A stretch of DNA of 64,000 bases from Thauera carbonicopians (GCF_025699485.1 NZ_JANUXN010000003.1:372001-436000), one strand, 5' to 3'; shown: positions 24,776 to 34,873, counted from the stretch's first letter. Notes: generated by a model from the sequence alone, not told the origin. Program-made: numbers and translations.

Positions 24776-26431
24776 GTGCTCGTTTCCGATGTCGTACTGA
24801 TTGCCGCACTTGCCGTTTTCGTGATCGTCTGGTGGCTTGCCAGGCTGCCCGAACGGGGGACGGTTCTGCTGGTCGCGGCTTTCGTTGCAATGGCGGCCAG
24901 TCTGTGGGGGGTACTCGATGAGCGCTGGCAGGCCGCCGTCGGCGGCGTGGTGGCCCTGGTCTGCCTGCTGGCGATGTTCATCGCGCGGGGGCGCACACGG
25001 GGTGTGCCTTTCGTGTCGGGGACGCTGCTGGCGCTGCTGAGTGTTTGCGCAGGGCTGGTGCTTTACATGTTTCCCGTCACCGCCCTGCCGAAACCCGGCG
25101 GGCCGGAGGCAGTCGGTGTGCGGACCTTCGAACTGGACGATCCGAGCCGACCGGGCGTTTTTTCCGCCGCACCGGACGCACCACGCCGTTTATTGCTGCG
25201 GGTCTGGTATCCCGCCACCACGCCTGCGGGCGACGCGCGACCTGCACCGTATTTCTCCGCCGCCGAGGCCCGCAGCACCGCACATGGCCTGGGGGAATTG
25301 ATCGGCTTTCCCCAATTGCTGAGCCATCTCAAGCATGTGCGCGCCAATGCCTACGAAAACGCGCCATTGCGGCCGGCGCCGGGCAAGCGCCCGGTCGTCG
25401 TCTATGGCCATGGCTACATGTCCTTTCTGGGGCAGCACACCGCGCTGATGGAAGAACTCGCGAGCCACGGTTATATCGTCTATTCGATCCAGCACACCTA
25501 CGATGCTTCCGACACCGTGTTCCCCGATGGCGACGTCGCGCCGATGGATACGCAACTGAAGCGTCGTCACGATGCCAGGCGCCCAGAGGGCATGAGTGCC
25601 ATCCTTGGTGGCAAGACGCTCAATGAACGCTTTGGAGGGCATCTGCTGCTGCCCGAACAGGACGGGCGCATGGTCGGGCCGAGCGCGGCGATATGGGTGC
25701 AGGACCGCAGCTTCCTGCTCGACCGGCTGGCGGCAGGTGAGGTGCCGGAAGCCATTGCCGACATCGTCGCGGCCAGCGACGTGTCGAGAACGGGCCAGAT
25801 CGGCATGTCCTTCGGCGGCTCGACGACGGGTGGTTTCTGCATGACGGATACGCGCTGCGCAGCGGGCGTGAACCTCGACGGGCTGAGCTATCATCTGCAG
25901 ACCCTGAATGCGGACATGCCGGTGCCGTTCCTGATGCTGCATTCCGAGCTGGGGCGCTTCGGCCAGCCGCCGCAGAGCTTCAACCAGTTTTCCTACGAGC
26001 GTTTCGAAACCGCTGGACTATCGGATCACGTCCATCGCTTTCAGATCAGGGACGCGCTGCATATGGGCTTCTCCGACTTCACCGTGTTCGTCCGCCCGCC
26101 GCTGGGCCAGATGTTCCTGGGGAAGGTGCCGCCGCACACGATGATCGGCCTGCAGAAAGACATGGTGCGCACTTTCTTCGACAGGTATGTGCGCGGCGAG
26201 CGCAATGGCTTCCCCGAACAGGTGCGTGCTGCTCACGGCGATTGGCTGGTGCCGCTGGACAATTCGAACGTGCGTCACTGGTGGCTGGCCAGGGCGCCTG
26301 AAGAGCGTACAGATATGGAAGCGCGTATCGCGGTGCTACGGGGGGCAGGAAAGGTGATGTCTGCTGGTACTCGCGCAGTGCCGTCAGTTCGTCCAGTGAC
26401 AGGTACAAGGCCGCGACCCCGGGCCGATTGA
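24776..26431 (+). CDS. membrane-anchored alpha/beta hydrolase (PAF-acetylhydrolase/dienelactone-hydrolase-like)
   Basis: A 551-residue protein with a GTG start and GAGGAAG ribosome site. Three hydrophobic helices occupy the first ~105 residues, followed by an alpha/beta hydrolase domain: oxyanion region VVVYGHGYMSFLGQH, nucleophile elbow GMSFGGSTTGG (Ser), acid region near DGLSYHLQ and a His in RDALHMGFSDF. The fold matches the platelet-activating-factor acetylhydrolase II-like group. It begins 37 bases after Slam and may process the imported ligand. The last ~33 residues (after about 26331) are Arg/Pro-rich and lie antisense to a decayed RES gene, so the native C-terminus has probably been replaced by recombination. 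Confidence 0.75.
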   Translation: MLVSDVVLIAALAVFVIVWWLARLPERGTVLLVAAFVAMAASLWGVLDERWQAAVGGVVALVCLLAMFIARGRTRGVPFVSGTLLALLSVCAGLVLYMFPVTALPKPGGPEAVGVRTFELDDPSRPGVFSAAPDAPRRLLLRVWYPATTPAGDARPAPYFSAAEARSTAHGLGELIGFPQLLSHLKHVRANAYENAPLRPAPGKRPVVVYGHGYMSFLGQHTALMEELASHGYIVYSIQHTYDASDTVFPDGDVAPMDTQLKRRHDARRPEGMSAILGGKTLNERFGGHLLLPEQDGRMVGPSAAIWVQDRSFLLDRLAAGEVPEAIADIVAASDVSRTGQIGMSFGGSTTGGFCMTDTRCAAGVNLDGLSYHLQTLNADMPVPFLMLHSELGRFGQPPQSFNQFSYERFETAGLSDHVHRFQIRDALHMGFSDFTVFVRPPLGQMFLGKVPPHTMIGLQKDMVRTFFDRYVRGERNGFPEQVRAAHGDWLVPLDNSNVRHWWLARAPEERTDMEARIAVLRGAGKVMSAGTRAVPSVRPVTGTRPRPRAD

Positions 26432-26540
26432 AGCGGCCGCCTTTGCGCGCAGCTCCCTCGCCACTGACGGGCCGACTGGCCCATTGCGGCGTGTGCGCCC
26501 GAAACAGCGTGGTGCCGGGCGGCAGATCTTGAAGAATCAT
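26331..26540 (-). pseudogene. RES-domain toxin, 5' fragment
   Basis: The first ~70 codons of a RES-family NAD-consuming toxin: MILQDLPPGTTLFRAHTPQW, then ARKGGRFNRPGVAALYLSLD and ALREYQQTSPFLPP, all recognisable N-terminal RES motifs. After that the reading continues into unrelated sequence that is antisense to the hydrolase gene. The catalytic Tyr/Glu region beyond is missing, so it should be inactive. Its ATG overlaps the antitoxin stop by four bases, the normal xre-res layout. Confidence 0.7.
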
Positions 26541-26905
26541 CCGACGAACCCGGAACTGACCGATTCCAGGTAATCGATCGCATCCTCCGTTCGCCCTTCC
26601 TGCACCAACTGCAACAGAGTCTTGTGGCGGAAGGCAGGGATGGGTTCGTTCTTGATCAGGAAGATCGCCCGCTGCGGGTCCGGCTGCAGCACCGTGGCGG
26701 CCGACAGCACCCGCATCAAATCACGCAGCACCGATTGCAGCCGCGGGGACTCGGGATGGGTGCGCAGCGTATTGCGGTGAACGCCAGCCAGTTCGGCCAG
26801 ATCCTGTTGCTGCAGGCCGAGAATGCCGGCGATGCTCGATGCAGAAAACCGCGACGTGCCGGGTTCGCGGGCCGATTCGAGCACGTCCGAGAGGATGGCT
26901 GCCAT
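26537..26905 (-). CDS. Xre/MbcA/ParS-type antitoxin of a RES pair
   Basis: A 122-residue protein with an N-terminal Xre helix-turn-helix (SIAGILGLQQQDLAELAGVHRNTL) and a C-terminal toxin-binding domain (VLQPDPQRAIFLIKNEPIPAFRHKTLLQLVQEGRTEDAIDYLESV). AGGAG lies eight bases before the ATG at 26905. It appears intact although its RES partner is truncated, as expected when the toxin is lost first. Confidence 0.85.
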   Translation of the reverse strand: MAAILSDVLESAREPGTSRFSASSIAGILGLQQQDLAELAGVHRNTLRTHPESPRLQSVLRDLMRVLSAATVLQPDPQRAIFLIKNEPIPAFRHKTLLQLVQEGRTEDAIDYLESVSSGFVG

Positions 26906-26946
26906 GACCAGGCTCCTGTGGAAGATCAGACGACGTGAACATTTTA

Positions 26947-26966
26947 TGCACAGTTGCTGCACAGTT
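26947..26966. promoter_or_regulatory. direct repeats upstream of the Xre antitoxin
   Basis: TGCACAGTT occurs twice (26947-26955 and 26958-26966) just upstream of the antitoxin leader; a candidate autoregulatory site. Confidence 0.35.
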
Positions 26967-27050
26967 CAACTCATGCATATCGTGCCGGCTCTTCTCGGGC
27001 GGCTTGGCAGGAATGGGGAACGCAGGCTGGTTCTTCAGGCCCGCGCTTCC

Positions 27051-27743
27051 TCAGATTGCCACCAGGCCCTGGATGTTCTTCTCCCGCATCTCGCTGCCCG
27101 GCCCATGGGCGATGACCTCGCCACGCTCCATCACCAGGTAGGCGTCGGCCAGTTCCTCGGCGAAGTCGTAATACTGTTCGCACAGCAGCACGGCCATGCC
27201 GCGCTCCTTGGCGAGCATGCGGATCACGCGGCCGATGTCCTTGATGATGCTGGGCTGGATGCCTTCGGTCGGTTCGTCGAGGATCAGCAGCTTGGGCCCC
27301 GGCGCCAGCGCGCGGGCGATCGCCAGTTGCTGCTGCTGGCCGCCGGACAGGTCGCCGCCACGGCGGTGCAGCATCTGCTTCAGCACCGGGAAGAGTTCGT
27401 ATAGGTCGGGCGGGATCGGCGTGCTGGCGCTCTTGTAGGCCAGGCCCATGCGCAGGTTGTCTTCCACCGTCAGGCGGCCGAAGATCTCGCGGCCCTGCGG
27501 CACGAAGCCGATGCCGGCGCGGGTGCGTTCGTAGGGTGCGCGGCCGAGCAGGGACTGGCCGTTCCATTCGATGCTGCCGTCCTTGATCGGCACCAGGCCC
27601 ATCAGGCTCTTGAGCAGGGTGGTCTTGCCGACGCCGTTGCGGCCCAGCAGCACGGTGATCTGGCCCGGCTCGGCGGTGAGGCCGACCCCGCGCAGGATGT
27701 GCGAGCCGCCGTAGTACTGGTGCAGGTTGTGGACTTTGAGCAT
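27051..27743 (-). CDS. urtE: urea ABC transporter ATP-binding protein UrtE
   Basis: A 230-residue ABC ATPase of the branched-chain amino acid (LivF-like) class: Walker A GRNGVGKTT, Q-loop VPQGREIF, signature LSGGQQQQLAIARAL and Walker B LLILDEPTEGIQPSI. The EGIQPSIIKDIGRVI run is the distinguishing UrtE pattern. Last gene of the first urt operon, 47 bases after urtD. It powers urea uptake with UrtD through the UrtBC channel. Confidence 0.95.
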   Translation of the reverse strand: MLKVHNLHQYYGGSHILRGVGLTAEPGQITVLLGRNGVGKTTLLKSLMGLVPIKDGSIEWNGQSLLGRAPYERTRAGIGFVPQGREIFGRLTVEDNLRMGLAYKSASTPIPPDLYELFPVLKQMLHRRGGDLSGGQQQQLAIARALAPGPKLLILDEPTEGIQPSIIKDIGRVIRMLAKERGMAVLLCEQYYDFAEELADAYLVMERGEVIAHGPGSEMREKNIQGLVAI

Positions 27744-27790
27744 GGTTCGGTCTTTATCGCTTATCCATCGGGAGAGGGCATGCCGGGGCT

Positions 27791-28671
<881 letters not shown>

Positions 28672-28675
<4 letters not shown>

Positions 28676-29865
28676 GCGCGCGTCTCCTCTTTGGCAGCGG
28701 GGCTGCGGTCTTCCGCCTGTGTGCCTGCAAGGGGCCGGGCTTCGCCGCCGCTGCGGCGCAGCTTGCGCGCCATGCCGGCGATGCCTTGCGGCAGGAACAG
28801 CGTGACGGCGATGAACAGCGCGCCGAGGAAGTAGAGCCAGAATTCCGGCGCCACCACGGTCAGCCAGCTCTTCGCGCCGTTGACCAGGAAGGCGCCGGCG
28901 ATCGGGCCGATCAGCGTGCCGCGCCCGCCCACCGCGGCCCACACCGCGATCTCGATCGAGGCGGCGGGGCTCATCTCGCCGGGGTTGATGATGCCGACCT
29001 GCGGCACGTAGAGCGCGCCGGCGACGCCGCACATCATCGCGCTGATGACCCAGATCGTCAGCTTGTAGGGCAGCGGCGAATAGCCCGAGAACATCACCCG
29101 GCTTTCGGCGTCGCGGATCGCCTGCAGCACGCGGCCGAACTTGCTGCGCACCAGCCAGCGCGCCAGCAGGAAGAAGCCGAGCAGGGTGCAGCCGGTCAGC
29201 ACGAACAGCAGCATGCGCATTTCCTGCGTCGCGAGCGGCTGGCCGAGGATGCGCTTGAAGTCGGTGAAGCCGTTGTTGCCGCCGAAGCCGGTCTCGTTGC
29301 GGAAGAACAGCAGCATCGCGGCGTAGGTCAGCGCCTGCGTGATGATGGCGAAATACACGCCCTTGATGCGCGAGCGGAAGGCGAACCAGCCGAACACGAA
29401 GGCCAGCAGCCCGGGTACCGCGACGATCAGGATCAGCGTGGCGACGAAGCTGTCGGACAGCATCCAGTGCCAGGGCAGCTCCTTCCAGTCGAGGAAGACC
29501 ATGAAGTCGGGCAGCTCGCTGCCGTAGTTGCCTTCGGTGCCGATCTGGCGCATCAGGTACATGCCCATGACGTAGCCGCCAAGGGCGAAGAACAGGCCGT
29601 GGCCCAGGCTCAGGATGCCGGTGTAGCCCCAGATCAGGTCCATCGCCAGCGCGCAGATGGCGTAGCACATGATCTTGCCGAGCAGCGCCACCGCGTAGTC
29701 CGACAGGTGGAAGGCGCTGTCCGGCGGCACCCACAGGTTGAGCAGCGGGGCGAGCGCGCACACCGCCAGCAGCGCGGCGAAGAATGCGCCCCAGCCCTTG
29801 CGCGTCAGCAGTGGCCTGCGGCCCGGGAGTTGCACGGCAGGAGTCGAGGAAGTCGTAGCTTGCAT
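28672..29865 (-). CDS. urtC: urea ABC transporter permease UrtC
   Basis: A 397-residue LivM-type permease with about nine to ten membrane helices: GYTGILSLGHGLFFALGGYVMGMYL and GGNNGFTDFK are family hallmarks, and GRGTLIGPIAGAFLVNGAKSW marks the C-terminal half. Overlaps urtD by four bases and follows urtB by one base, so it is fully operonic. Confidence 0.94.
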
Positions 29866-29866
29866 G

Positions 29867-31450
29867 TCATGCCTCCGCGCTGCGGCCTTTCATGGCGAAC
29901 AGGCCCTGCGGGCGCTTCTGGATGAAGGCGATGATGAACACCAGCACGGCGATCTTGGCGAGCACCGCACCTGTCCAGCCTTCGAGGAATTTGTTCAGGA
30001 TGCCGAGGCCCAGCGCCGCATAGACTGTGCCTGCCAACTGGCCGACGCCGCCCAGCACCACGACCATGAAGGAGTCGACGATGTAGCTCTGCCCCAGGTC
30101 CGGGCCGACGTTGCCGACCTGGCTCAGCGCGCAGCCCGCCAGCCCGGCGATGCCGCTGCCGAGCGCGAAGGCCATGGTGTCGACGCGCGCGGTATTGACC
30201 CCCATGCACGAGGCGATCGGGCGGTTCTGGGTGACGCCGCGCACGAACAGGCCCATGCGGGTGCGCGAGATGATCCAGGCCACCAGCGCCAGCACCGCGA
30301 AGGCGAAGCCGATGATGATGATCCGGTTGTAGGGCAGCGTCAGGTTGGGCAGCGCCTGCCAGCCGCCGCTCATCCACGAGGGGTTTTCAACCGCGACGTT
30401 CTGCGCGCCGAACACGGTGCGCACCAGCTGCATCAGGATCAGCGAGATGCCCCAGGTCGCCAGCAGGGTTTCCAGCGGGCGGCCGTACAGGAAGCGGATC
30501 ACGCTGCGTTCGAGGATCGCACCGACCAGCGCCGAGGCGAGGAAGGCGACCGGGATCGCGGCGAGCAGGTAGGCGTCGAAGACGCCCGGGAGGTATTGCC
30601 GGAACAGGTCCTGCACCACGTAGGTGGCGTAGGCGCCGATCATCATCAGTTCGCCGTGGGCCATGTTGATGACGCCCATCAGGCCGTAGGTGATCGCCAG
30701 GCCGAGCGCCACCAGCAGCAGGATGCTGCCGAGGCTGATGCCGGTGAAGGCGACGCCCAGGCGCTCGCCCCAGGCCAGCCTGTCGTCGATCTTGCGCAGT
30801 GTGCGCTGCAGCTCGCTGCGCACCTGGTCGTCGCTTTCGGCGGCCAGACGCTCGTCGAGCAGCAGGCGGGTGGCGGGGCTGGCGTCGGCGGCCAGCGTGT
30901 CGATCGCGGCCAGCCGTGCGGCGGGCAGCTCGGCATTCAACTGCACCGAGGCGCGGATCTGCTCCAGTGCCTGCTTCACGCGTGAATCCGTTTCCTGGGC
31001 AAGCGCCTTTTCGACCAGCGGCAGGCGCTCGGCCGATGCGCTCTGGCGCATGGCTTGCGCGGCCTTCAGGCGCTGGCCGGCGTCGGCCGCGAACAGGTCG
31101 AGCGCGGCCAGGGCGGCGCTGATCGCGCCGCGCATGCGGTTGTTGTTCATCACGCTTTCCGCGCCCGCGGGCAATGCCAGGGTTTCGCCGCTGACGGGGT
31201 CCTGCGCCTGGCCGTTGCGCACGATCAGGGCGCGGTCGTCGGTCACCACCACTTCATTGGCGGCCAGCGCGCGCAGGAAGGCCGCGGTGCGCTCGTCGGG
31301 GTCGTCGGCGATGGCCGCCTGCATGGCGGCGATGCGGCTGTTGCTGTCGCCCTTGGCCATCGCCAGGGCGGCGTCGGGCGCCAGCGCGTGCGACAAGCCG
31401 GGCAGCGCAAGGCAGGCCAGCAGGGCCAGCTTTCGCAAGTATCCAGTCAT
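29867..31450 (-). CDS. urtB: urea ABC transporter permease UrtB (long form)
   Basis: A 527-residue protein: signal-like N-terminus (YLRKLALLACLALPGLSHA), a helical periplasmic-type domain of about 200 residues, then a LivH-type membrane domain (GVAFTGISLGSILLLVALGLAITYGLMGVINMAHGE) with about eight helices. The long N-terminal domain is characteristic of true UrtB and is absent from the second system's permease. An alternative GTG at 31459 adds three residues. A strong hairpin separates it from urtA. Confidence 0.93.
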   Translation of the reverse strand: MTGYLRKLALLACLALPGLSHALAPDAALAMAKGDSNSRIAAMQAAIADDPDERTAAFLRALAANEVVVTDDRALIVRNGQAQDPVSGETLALPAGAESVMNNNRMRGAISAALAALDLFAADAGQRLKAAQAMRQSASAERLPLVEKALAQETDSRVKQALEQIRASVQLNAELPAARLAAIDTLAADASPATRLLLDERLAAESDDQVRSELQRTLRKIDDRLAWGERLGVAFTGISLGSILLLVALGLAITYGLMGVINMAHGELMMIGAYATYVVQDLFRQYLPGVFDAYLLAAIPVAFLASALVGAILERSVIRFLYGRPLETLLATWGISLILMQLVRTVFGAQNVAVENPSWMSGGWQALPNLTLPYNRIIIIGFAFAVLALVAWIISRTRMGLFVRGVTQNRPIASCMGVNTARVDTMAFALGSGIAGLAGCALSQVGNVGPDLGQSYIVDSFMVVVLGGVGQLAGTVYAALGLGILNKFLEGWTGAVLAKIAVLVFIIAFIQKRPQGLFAMKGRSAEA

Positions 31451-31576
31451 GGGGAACACTCAAAAGAAACGGTGCGGCTTGCGCCTAGCGGTGCGCGGCG
31501 AGCGGTATGAGCCAGGCCACGAGCGGATTGCGGCGAGTGGCGCGGCACGCACCGGTGTCGGGGCACGAGGGGGCCG

Positions 31577-31600
31577 CGGGCACGGCGCACGCCGTGCCCG
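31577..31600 (-). other. hairpin between urtA and urtB
   Basis: Perfect 11-base arms CGGGCACGGCG and CGCCGTGCCCG with a CA loop in the 185-base urtA-urtB spacer. No T-run follows. It probably stabilises urtA mRNA or attenuates read-through, giving more binding protein than permease. A similar hairpin occupies the same place in the second transporter operon. Confidence 0.6.
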
Positions 31601-31635
31601 GGCGACCCGCCAGGGCGAGAGGCGGAAGAGGAGGC

Positions 31636-32892
31636 TTACTGCTTTTCCGGCTCGTCCTTCTTCTTGTCGTTGCCTTCGATGTACGGGCTCCAGGGCTGGG
31701 CCTTCACCGGCGCGGCAGTCTTCCACACCACGTTGAACTGGCCGTCGCCGCGGATCTCGCCGATCAGCACCGGCTTGTGCAGGTGGTGGTTCTTCTCGTC
31801 CATCGTCAGCGTGAAGCCGCTGGGCGCCTCGAAGCTCTGGCCGGCCATCGCGGCGATGACCTTGTCGGGATCGACGCTGCCGGCCTTCTCGACCGCCTGC
31901 TTCCACATGTGGATGCCGACGTAGGTGGCTTCCATCGGGTCGTTGGTCAGCGGCTTGGTCGATTGGCCGGGCAGGCGCTTGGCCTTGGCGTAGTCGCTCC
32001 ACTGCTTGATCCAGGCGTCGTTGGTCGGGTTCTTGACGCTCATGAAGTAGTTCCACGCCGCCAGGTGGCCTTCCAGCGGCTTGGGATCGAGGCCGCGCAG
32101 CTCTTCCTCGCCGACGCTGAAGGCGACCACCGGCACGTCGGTGGCCTTCAGGCCGGCGTTGCCCAGTTCCTTGTAGAAGGGCACGTTGGAGTCGCCGTTG
32201 ATGGTGGACACCACCGCCGTCTTGCCGCCCGCGGCGAAGCGCTTGATGTCGGCGACGATGGTCTGGTAGTCGCTGTGGCCGAAGGGCGTGTAGGTCTCCA
32301 TGATGTCCTTGTCATCCACGCCCTTGGCTTTCAGGAAGGCGCGCAGGATCTTGTTGGCCGTGCGCGGATAGACGTAGTCGGTGCCCAGCAGCACCCAGCG
32401 CTTGGCCTCGCCGCCGTCCTCGCTCATCAGGTATTCCACCGCGGGAATGGCCTGCTGGTTGGGCGCGGCGCCGGTGTAGAAGACGTTCTTGGACAGTTCC
32501 TCGCCTTCGTACTGGACGGGGTAGAACAGTAGCGCGTTGTTCTCTTCATAGACCGGCAGCACCGATTTGCGGCACACCGAGGTCCAGCAGCCGAAGGTGA
32601 CGGCCACCTTGTCCTGGCCGATGAGCTGCTTGGCCTTTTCCGCCGCCAGCGGCCAGTTGGAGGCGGTATCGATGATGACCGGCTCCAGCTTCTTGCCCAG
32701 CACGCCGCCCTTGGCGTTGATGTCCTCGATGGTCATCAGCGCCATGTCCTTCAGCGCGGTTTCGGAGATCGCCATCGTGCCGGAGAGCGCATGCAGCACG
32801 CCGACCTTGATGGTGTCCGCAGCCTGTGCGGAGAAGGACAGGCCGGCGACGGCAAGGGCGGCGGTGAGAGTCTTGAGGGTGAGGTGACGCAT
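31636..32892 (-). CDS. urtA: urea-binding periplasmic protein UrtA
   Basis: A 418-residue substrate-binding protein with signal peptide MRHLTLKTLTAALAVAGLSFSAQA. The mature start DTIKVGVLHALSGTMAISET and the FGCWTSVCRKSVLPV and YPVQYEGEE motifs are characteristic of UrtA. ATG at 32892 has GGAGGA ten bases upstream; a TTG 18 bases earlier is less likely. It delivers urea to UrtBC. Transcription probably starts at the sigma-54 element 60 bases upstream. Confidence 0.95.
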   Translation of the reverse strand: MRHLTLKTLTAALAVAGLSFSAQAADTIKVGVLHALSGTMAISETALKDMALMTIEDINAKGGVLGKKLEPVIIDTASNWPLAAEKAKQLIGQDKVAVTFGCWTSVCRKSVLPVYEENNALLFYPVQYEGEELSKNVFYTGAAPNQQAIPAVEYLMSEDGGEAKRWVLLGTDYVYPRTANKILRAFLKAKGVDDKDIMETYTPFGHSDYQTIVADIKRFAAGGKTAVVSTINGDSNVPFYKELGNAGLKATDVPVVAFSVGEEELRGLDPKPLEGHLAAWNYFMSVKNPTNDAWIKQWSDYAKAKRLPGQSTKPLTNDPMEATYVGIHMWKQAVEKAGSVDPDKVIAAMAGQSFEAPSGFTLTMDEKNHHLHKPVLIGEIRGDGQFNVVWKTAAPVKAQPWSPYIEGNDKKKDEPEKQ

Positions 32893-32951
32893 GGTGACGA
32901 TGTCCTCCAAAGGGCTGAATGCCGCCGGATTGGCGGGCTCGATGACCCTTT

Positions 32952-32967
32952 AGCAAAGCCTGTGCCA
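32952..32967 (-). promoter_or_regulatory. sigma-54 promoter of urtABCDE
   Basis: On the minus strand, TGGCACAGGCTTTGCT matches the TGGCAC-N5-TTGCW consensus, with GG and GC exactly 12 bases apart. It lies 60 bases from the urtA start, giving a leader of about 48 bases. Confidence 0.8.
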
Positions 32968-33063
32968 TTCGCCTGCAAGCCTTTGGCTGCGGCGGTGCGG
33001 CAGGATTCTGCGGTTCGAGCTTTCATGCTCTCGAACGGTGCATCGGGCTGAAAAAGCGCTGCG

Positions 33064-33082
33064 GCGCACCAATGTCGTGCGC
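33064..33082. promoter_or_regulatory. NtrC-type enhancer upstream of urtA
   Basis: Inverted repeat GCGCAC-N7-GTGCGC, which keeps the GCAC-N7-GTGC spacing of NtrC sites, about 100 bases upstream of the sigma-54 element. Nine of the twelve consensus arm positions match. Confidence 0.55.
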
Positions 33083-33188
33083 AAAACGAGGGCCTGCCGA
33101 GCGCGTCGGCATCAGTTGTGTGCATGGCGGCTGTCCGGGGGCTGCCAGGCCCGCTGTCGGTCAGGTTCTTCGGCACCTCCTTGGGGCG

Positions 33189-34859
33189 TCAGCTGCTGTC
33201 CACCATCCGCGCGCAGGTCTCGCGCAGCACGCGGGCAAGCCTGCGGGCGTCGTCGACGATGCGGTAGCCGTCGCGGCCGAAGATGCGGCGCACATAGGTT
33301 TCGGATTGGCGGTCCAGCGTCAGGCAGAAGCAGCGGATGCCTTTGCGCCTCGCTTCGCCGACGGCGAAGGTCGCGTCTTCGATGAGGTGGCGTTCATCGA
33401 AGACGTCGATGTCGGACGGCGCGCCGTCCGACAGCAGGATCAGCACGCGGGAGTCATTGCGTTCCGTGGCCAGGCGCGCTGTGGCGTGGCGGATCGCGGC
33501 GCCCATGCGCGTCGACAGGCCGCTGCGCGCATGGGCAAGGACCGCTGCCGGCTCGGCCGGAATCGGCTGGCCGAAGTCGAGCAGGCGCAGGTAGTTGACC
33601 GCCTGCCGGCCATCGGAATCGAAACCGGCGACTTCCAGACGGTCGGCGCCTGTCCGCAGCGCCGTCATCAGCATGCCGGCGGCTTCGTGTTCGAGTCCGA
33701 GCACGCTGCGGCCGTCGGCGAGGCAGTCGGCGGTCGAGGCCGACAGGTCGAGCAGCAGCAGGATGCTGGCATGGCGCGGGCTGCGGCCGGTGCGGCGGAA
33801 CAGGCGCGGGTCGGGGGCGAGGCCCAGGCGGCGGTCGACGAAAACTTCGGTAGCGGCGTCGAGGTCGATGTCCTCGCCTTCCCACTGGCGGCGGATGCGT
33901 TCGCGGCGGTCGAGGCGCAGGCCGCGTTGCAGTCGCAGGCTGTCGCTCGTCCGTATCCCGCTTTCGTCCGGAGCTGGAGGCGGCACGGCGCGTTCGATCA
34001 CGGTGCACCAGTTGTCGCGCATTCGCGCCATTTGGTAGTGCCACTCGGGATAGTCGTGGCGGGCGATTTCGGGCAGCGCCGCTGTTTCAGGCGGCGGGGC
34101 CGATGTCTGTGCTGTGGCAGCGCTGCTTTCTCCGGTGGGAGGCGGCGGGCGGCGCAGCGGCGTGTCCGCCTGCTCGGCGTCGGCGGCGTGGGCCCACAGG
34201 TGGCTGTTGTCGTCGTGCCAGGGAAAGGGCGGGGCATAGGTCTGCAGGTTCATGCGCACGCGCAACTGGCCGAGGTCGTTGGCGAGTACGTCGATCACCG
34301 GGCGGAAAGCTTCCGGGTCGTCCAGCCGCTCGCCCTGCTCCTCGAACAGGCTGCGGCCCTTGCGTACCCAGGCATCGTCATCGTTGTCGGCGGCCGCGAG
34401 CGGATCGAGCAGCACGCGCTGCAGGCGCGCGATACGGGCATCGAAACCGACTTGCGCCGGTTCGTCCTGGGTGCGGACCAGGTGGCGGATCAGCCGTGCG
34501 ACGCCCGGATAGCGCTCCATCAGCAGACGGTCGACGCGCACGTCCTCGATCGCCGCGGCGAGCGCCAGTCCCATCGGTTTGCGCTTGCCGGTCGGCTGCC
34601 GGCGCGGCGAATGCAGCAGGTGGCCGATGGCGTGCAGCGTGGCGGCGAGCTGGAAGTGGCCGCCGTCGCTGCGCCAGTTGCTGGGGACGGCCGGCAGCAG
34701 CAGGGTGGCGCCGTGCAGCACCGGGCGTGCCGGCGGGCCGTCCTGCGGCGGGCGCTCTAGCAACTGGACTTGGCCATCCTCGACGCCGAAGGCGTGGAGC
34801 AGGTGGCTCAGCCGGCTCAGGTGCGTAGCAAGGACATCGCTGGTCGGCGCCGGGGGCAT
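33189..34859 (-). CDS. CbbO/NorD-type VWA-domain protein
   Basis: A 556-residue protein. The N-terminal half is helical and Asp/Glu-rich, with an acidic proline-rich linker around residues 255-285 (RRPPPPTGES). The C-terminal von Willebrand A domain starts ILLLLDLSASTADC, which is a complete DxSxS MIDAS motif, and continues STRMGAAIRHATARL and LLSDGAPSDID. CbbO/NorD proteins partner MoxR-type AAA+ proteins of the CbbQ/NorQ family to remodel or activate a target enzyme (Rubisco, NO reductase). Here the AAA+ partner is directly upstream, 14 bases away, and amiE is the next gene, so the client may be an amidase. Confidence 0.85.
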   Translation of the reverse strand: MPPAPTSDVLATHLSRLSHLLHAFGVEDGQVQLLERPPQDGPPARPVLHGATLLLPAVPSNWRSDGGHFQLAATLHAIGHLLHSPRRQPTGKRKPMGLALAAAIEDVRVDRLLMERYPGVARLIRHLVRTQDEPAQVGFDARIARLQRVLLDPLAAADNDDDAWVRKGRSLFEEQGERLDDPEAFRPVIDVLANDLGQLRVRMNLQTYAPPFPWHDDNSHLWAHAADAEQADTPLRRPPPPTGESSAATAQTSAPPPETAALPEIARHDYPEWHYQMARMRDNWCTVIERAVPPPAPDESGIRTSDSLRLQRGLRLDRRERIRRQWEGEDIDLDAATEVFVDRRLGLAPDPRLFRRTGRSPRHASILLLLDLSASTADCLADGRSVLGLEHEAAGMLMTALRTGADRLEVAGFDSDGRQAVNYLRLLDFGQPIPAEPAAVLAHARSGLSTRMGAAIRHATARLATERNDSRVLILLSDGAPSDIDVFDERHLIEDATFAVGEARRKGIRCFCLTLDRQSETYVRRIFGRDGYRIVDDARRLARVLRETCARMVDSS

Positions 34860-34873
34860 GGTGGCACGCCCCG

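Noticed and set aside
22744-24996. 750-codon open frame on the minus strand opposite the cargo and Slam genes
   Set aside because: Antisense shadow in GC-rich DNA: composition is Arg/His/Gln-rich without domains, and the plus strand encodes a recognisable Slam protein.
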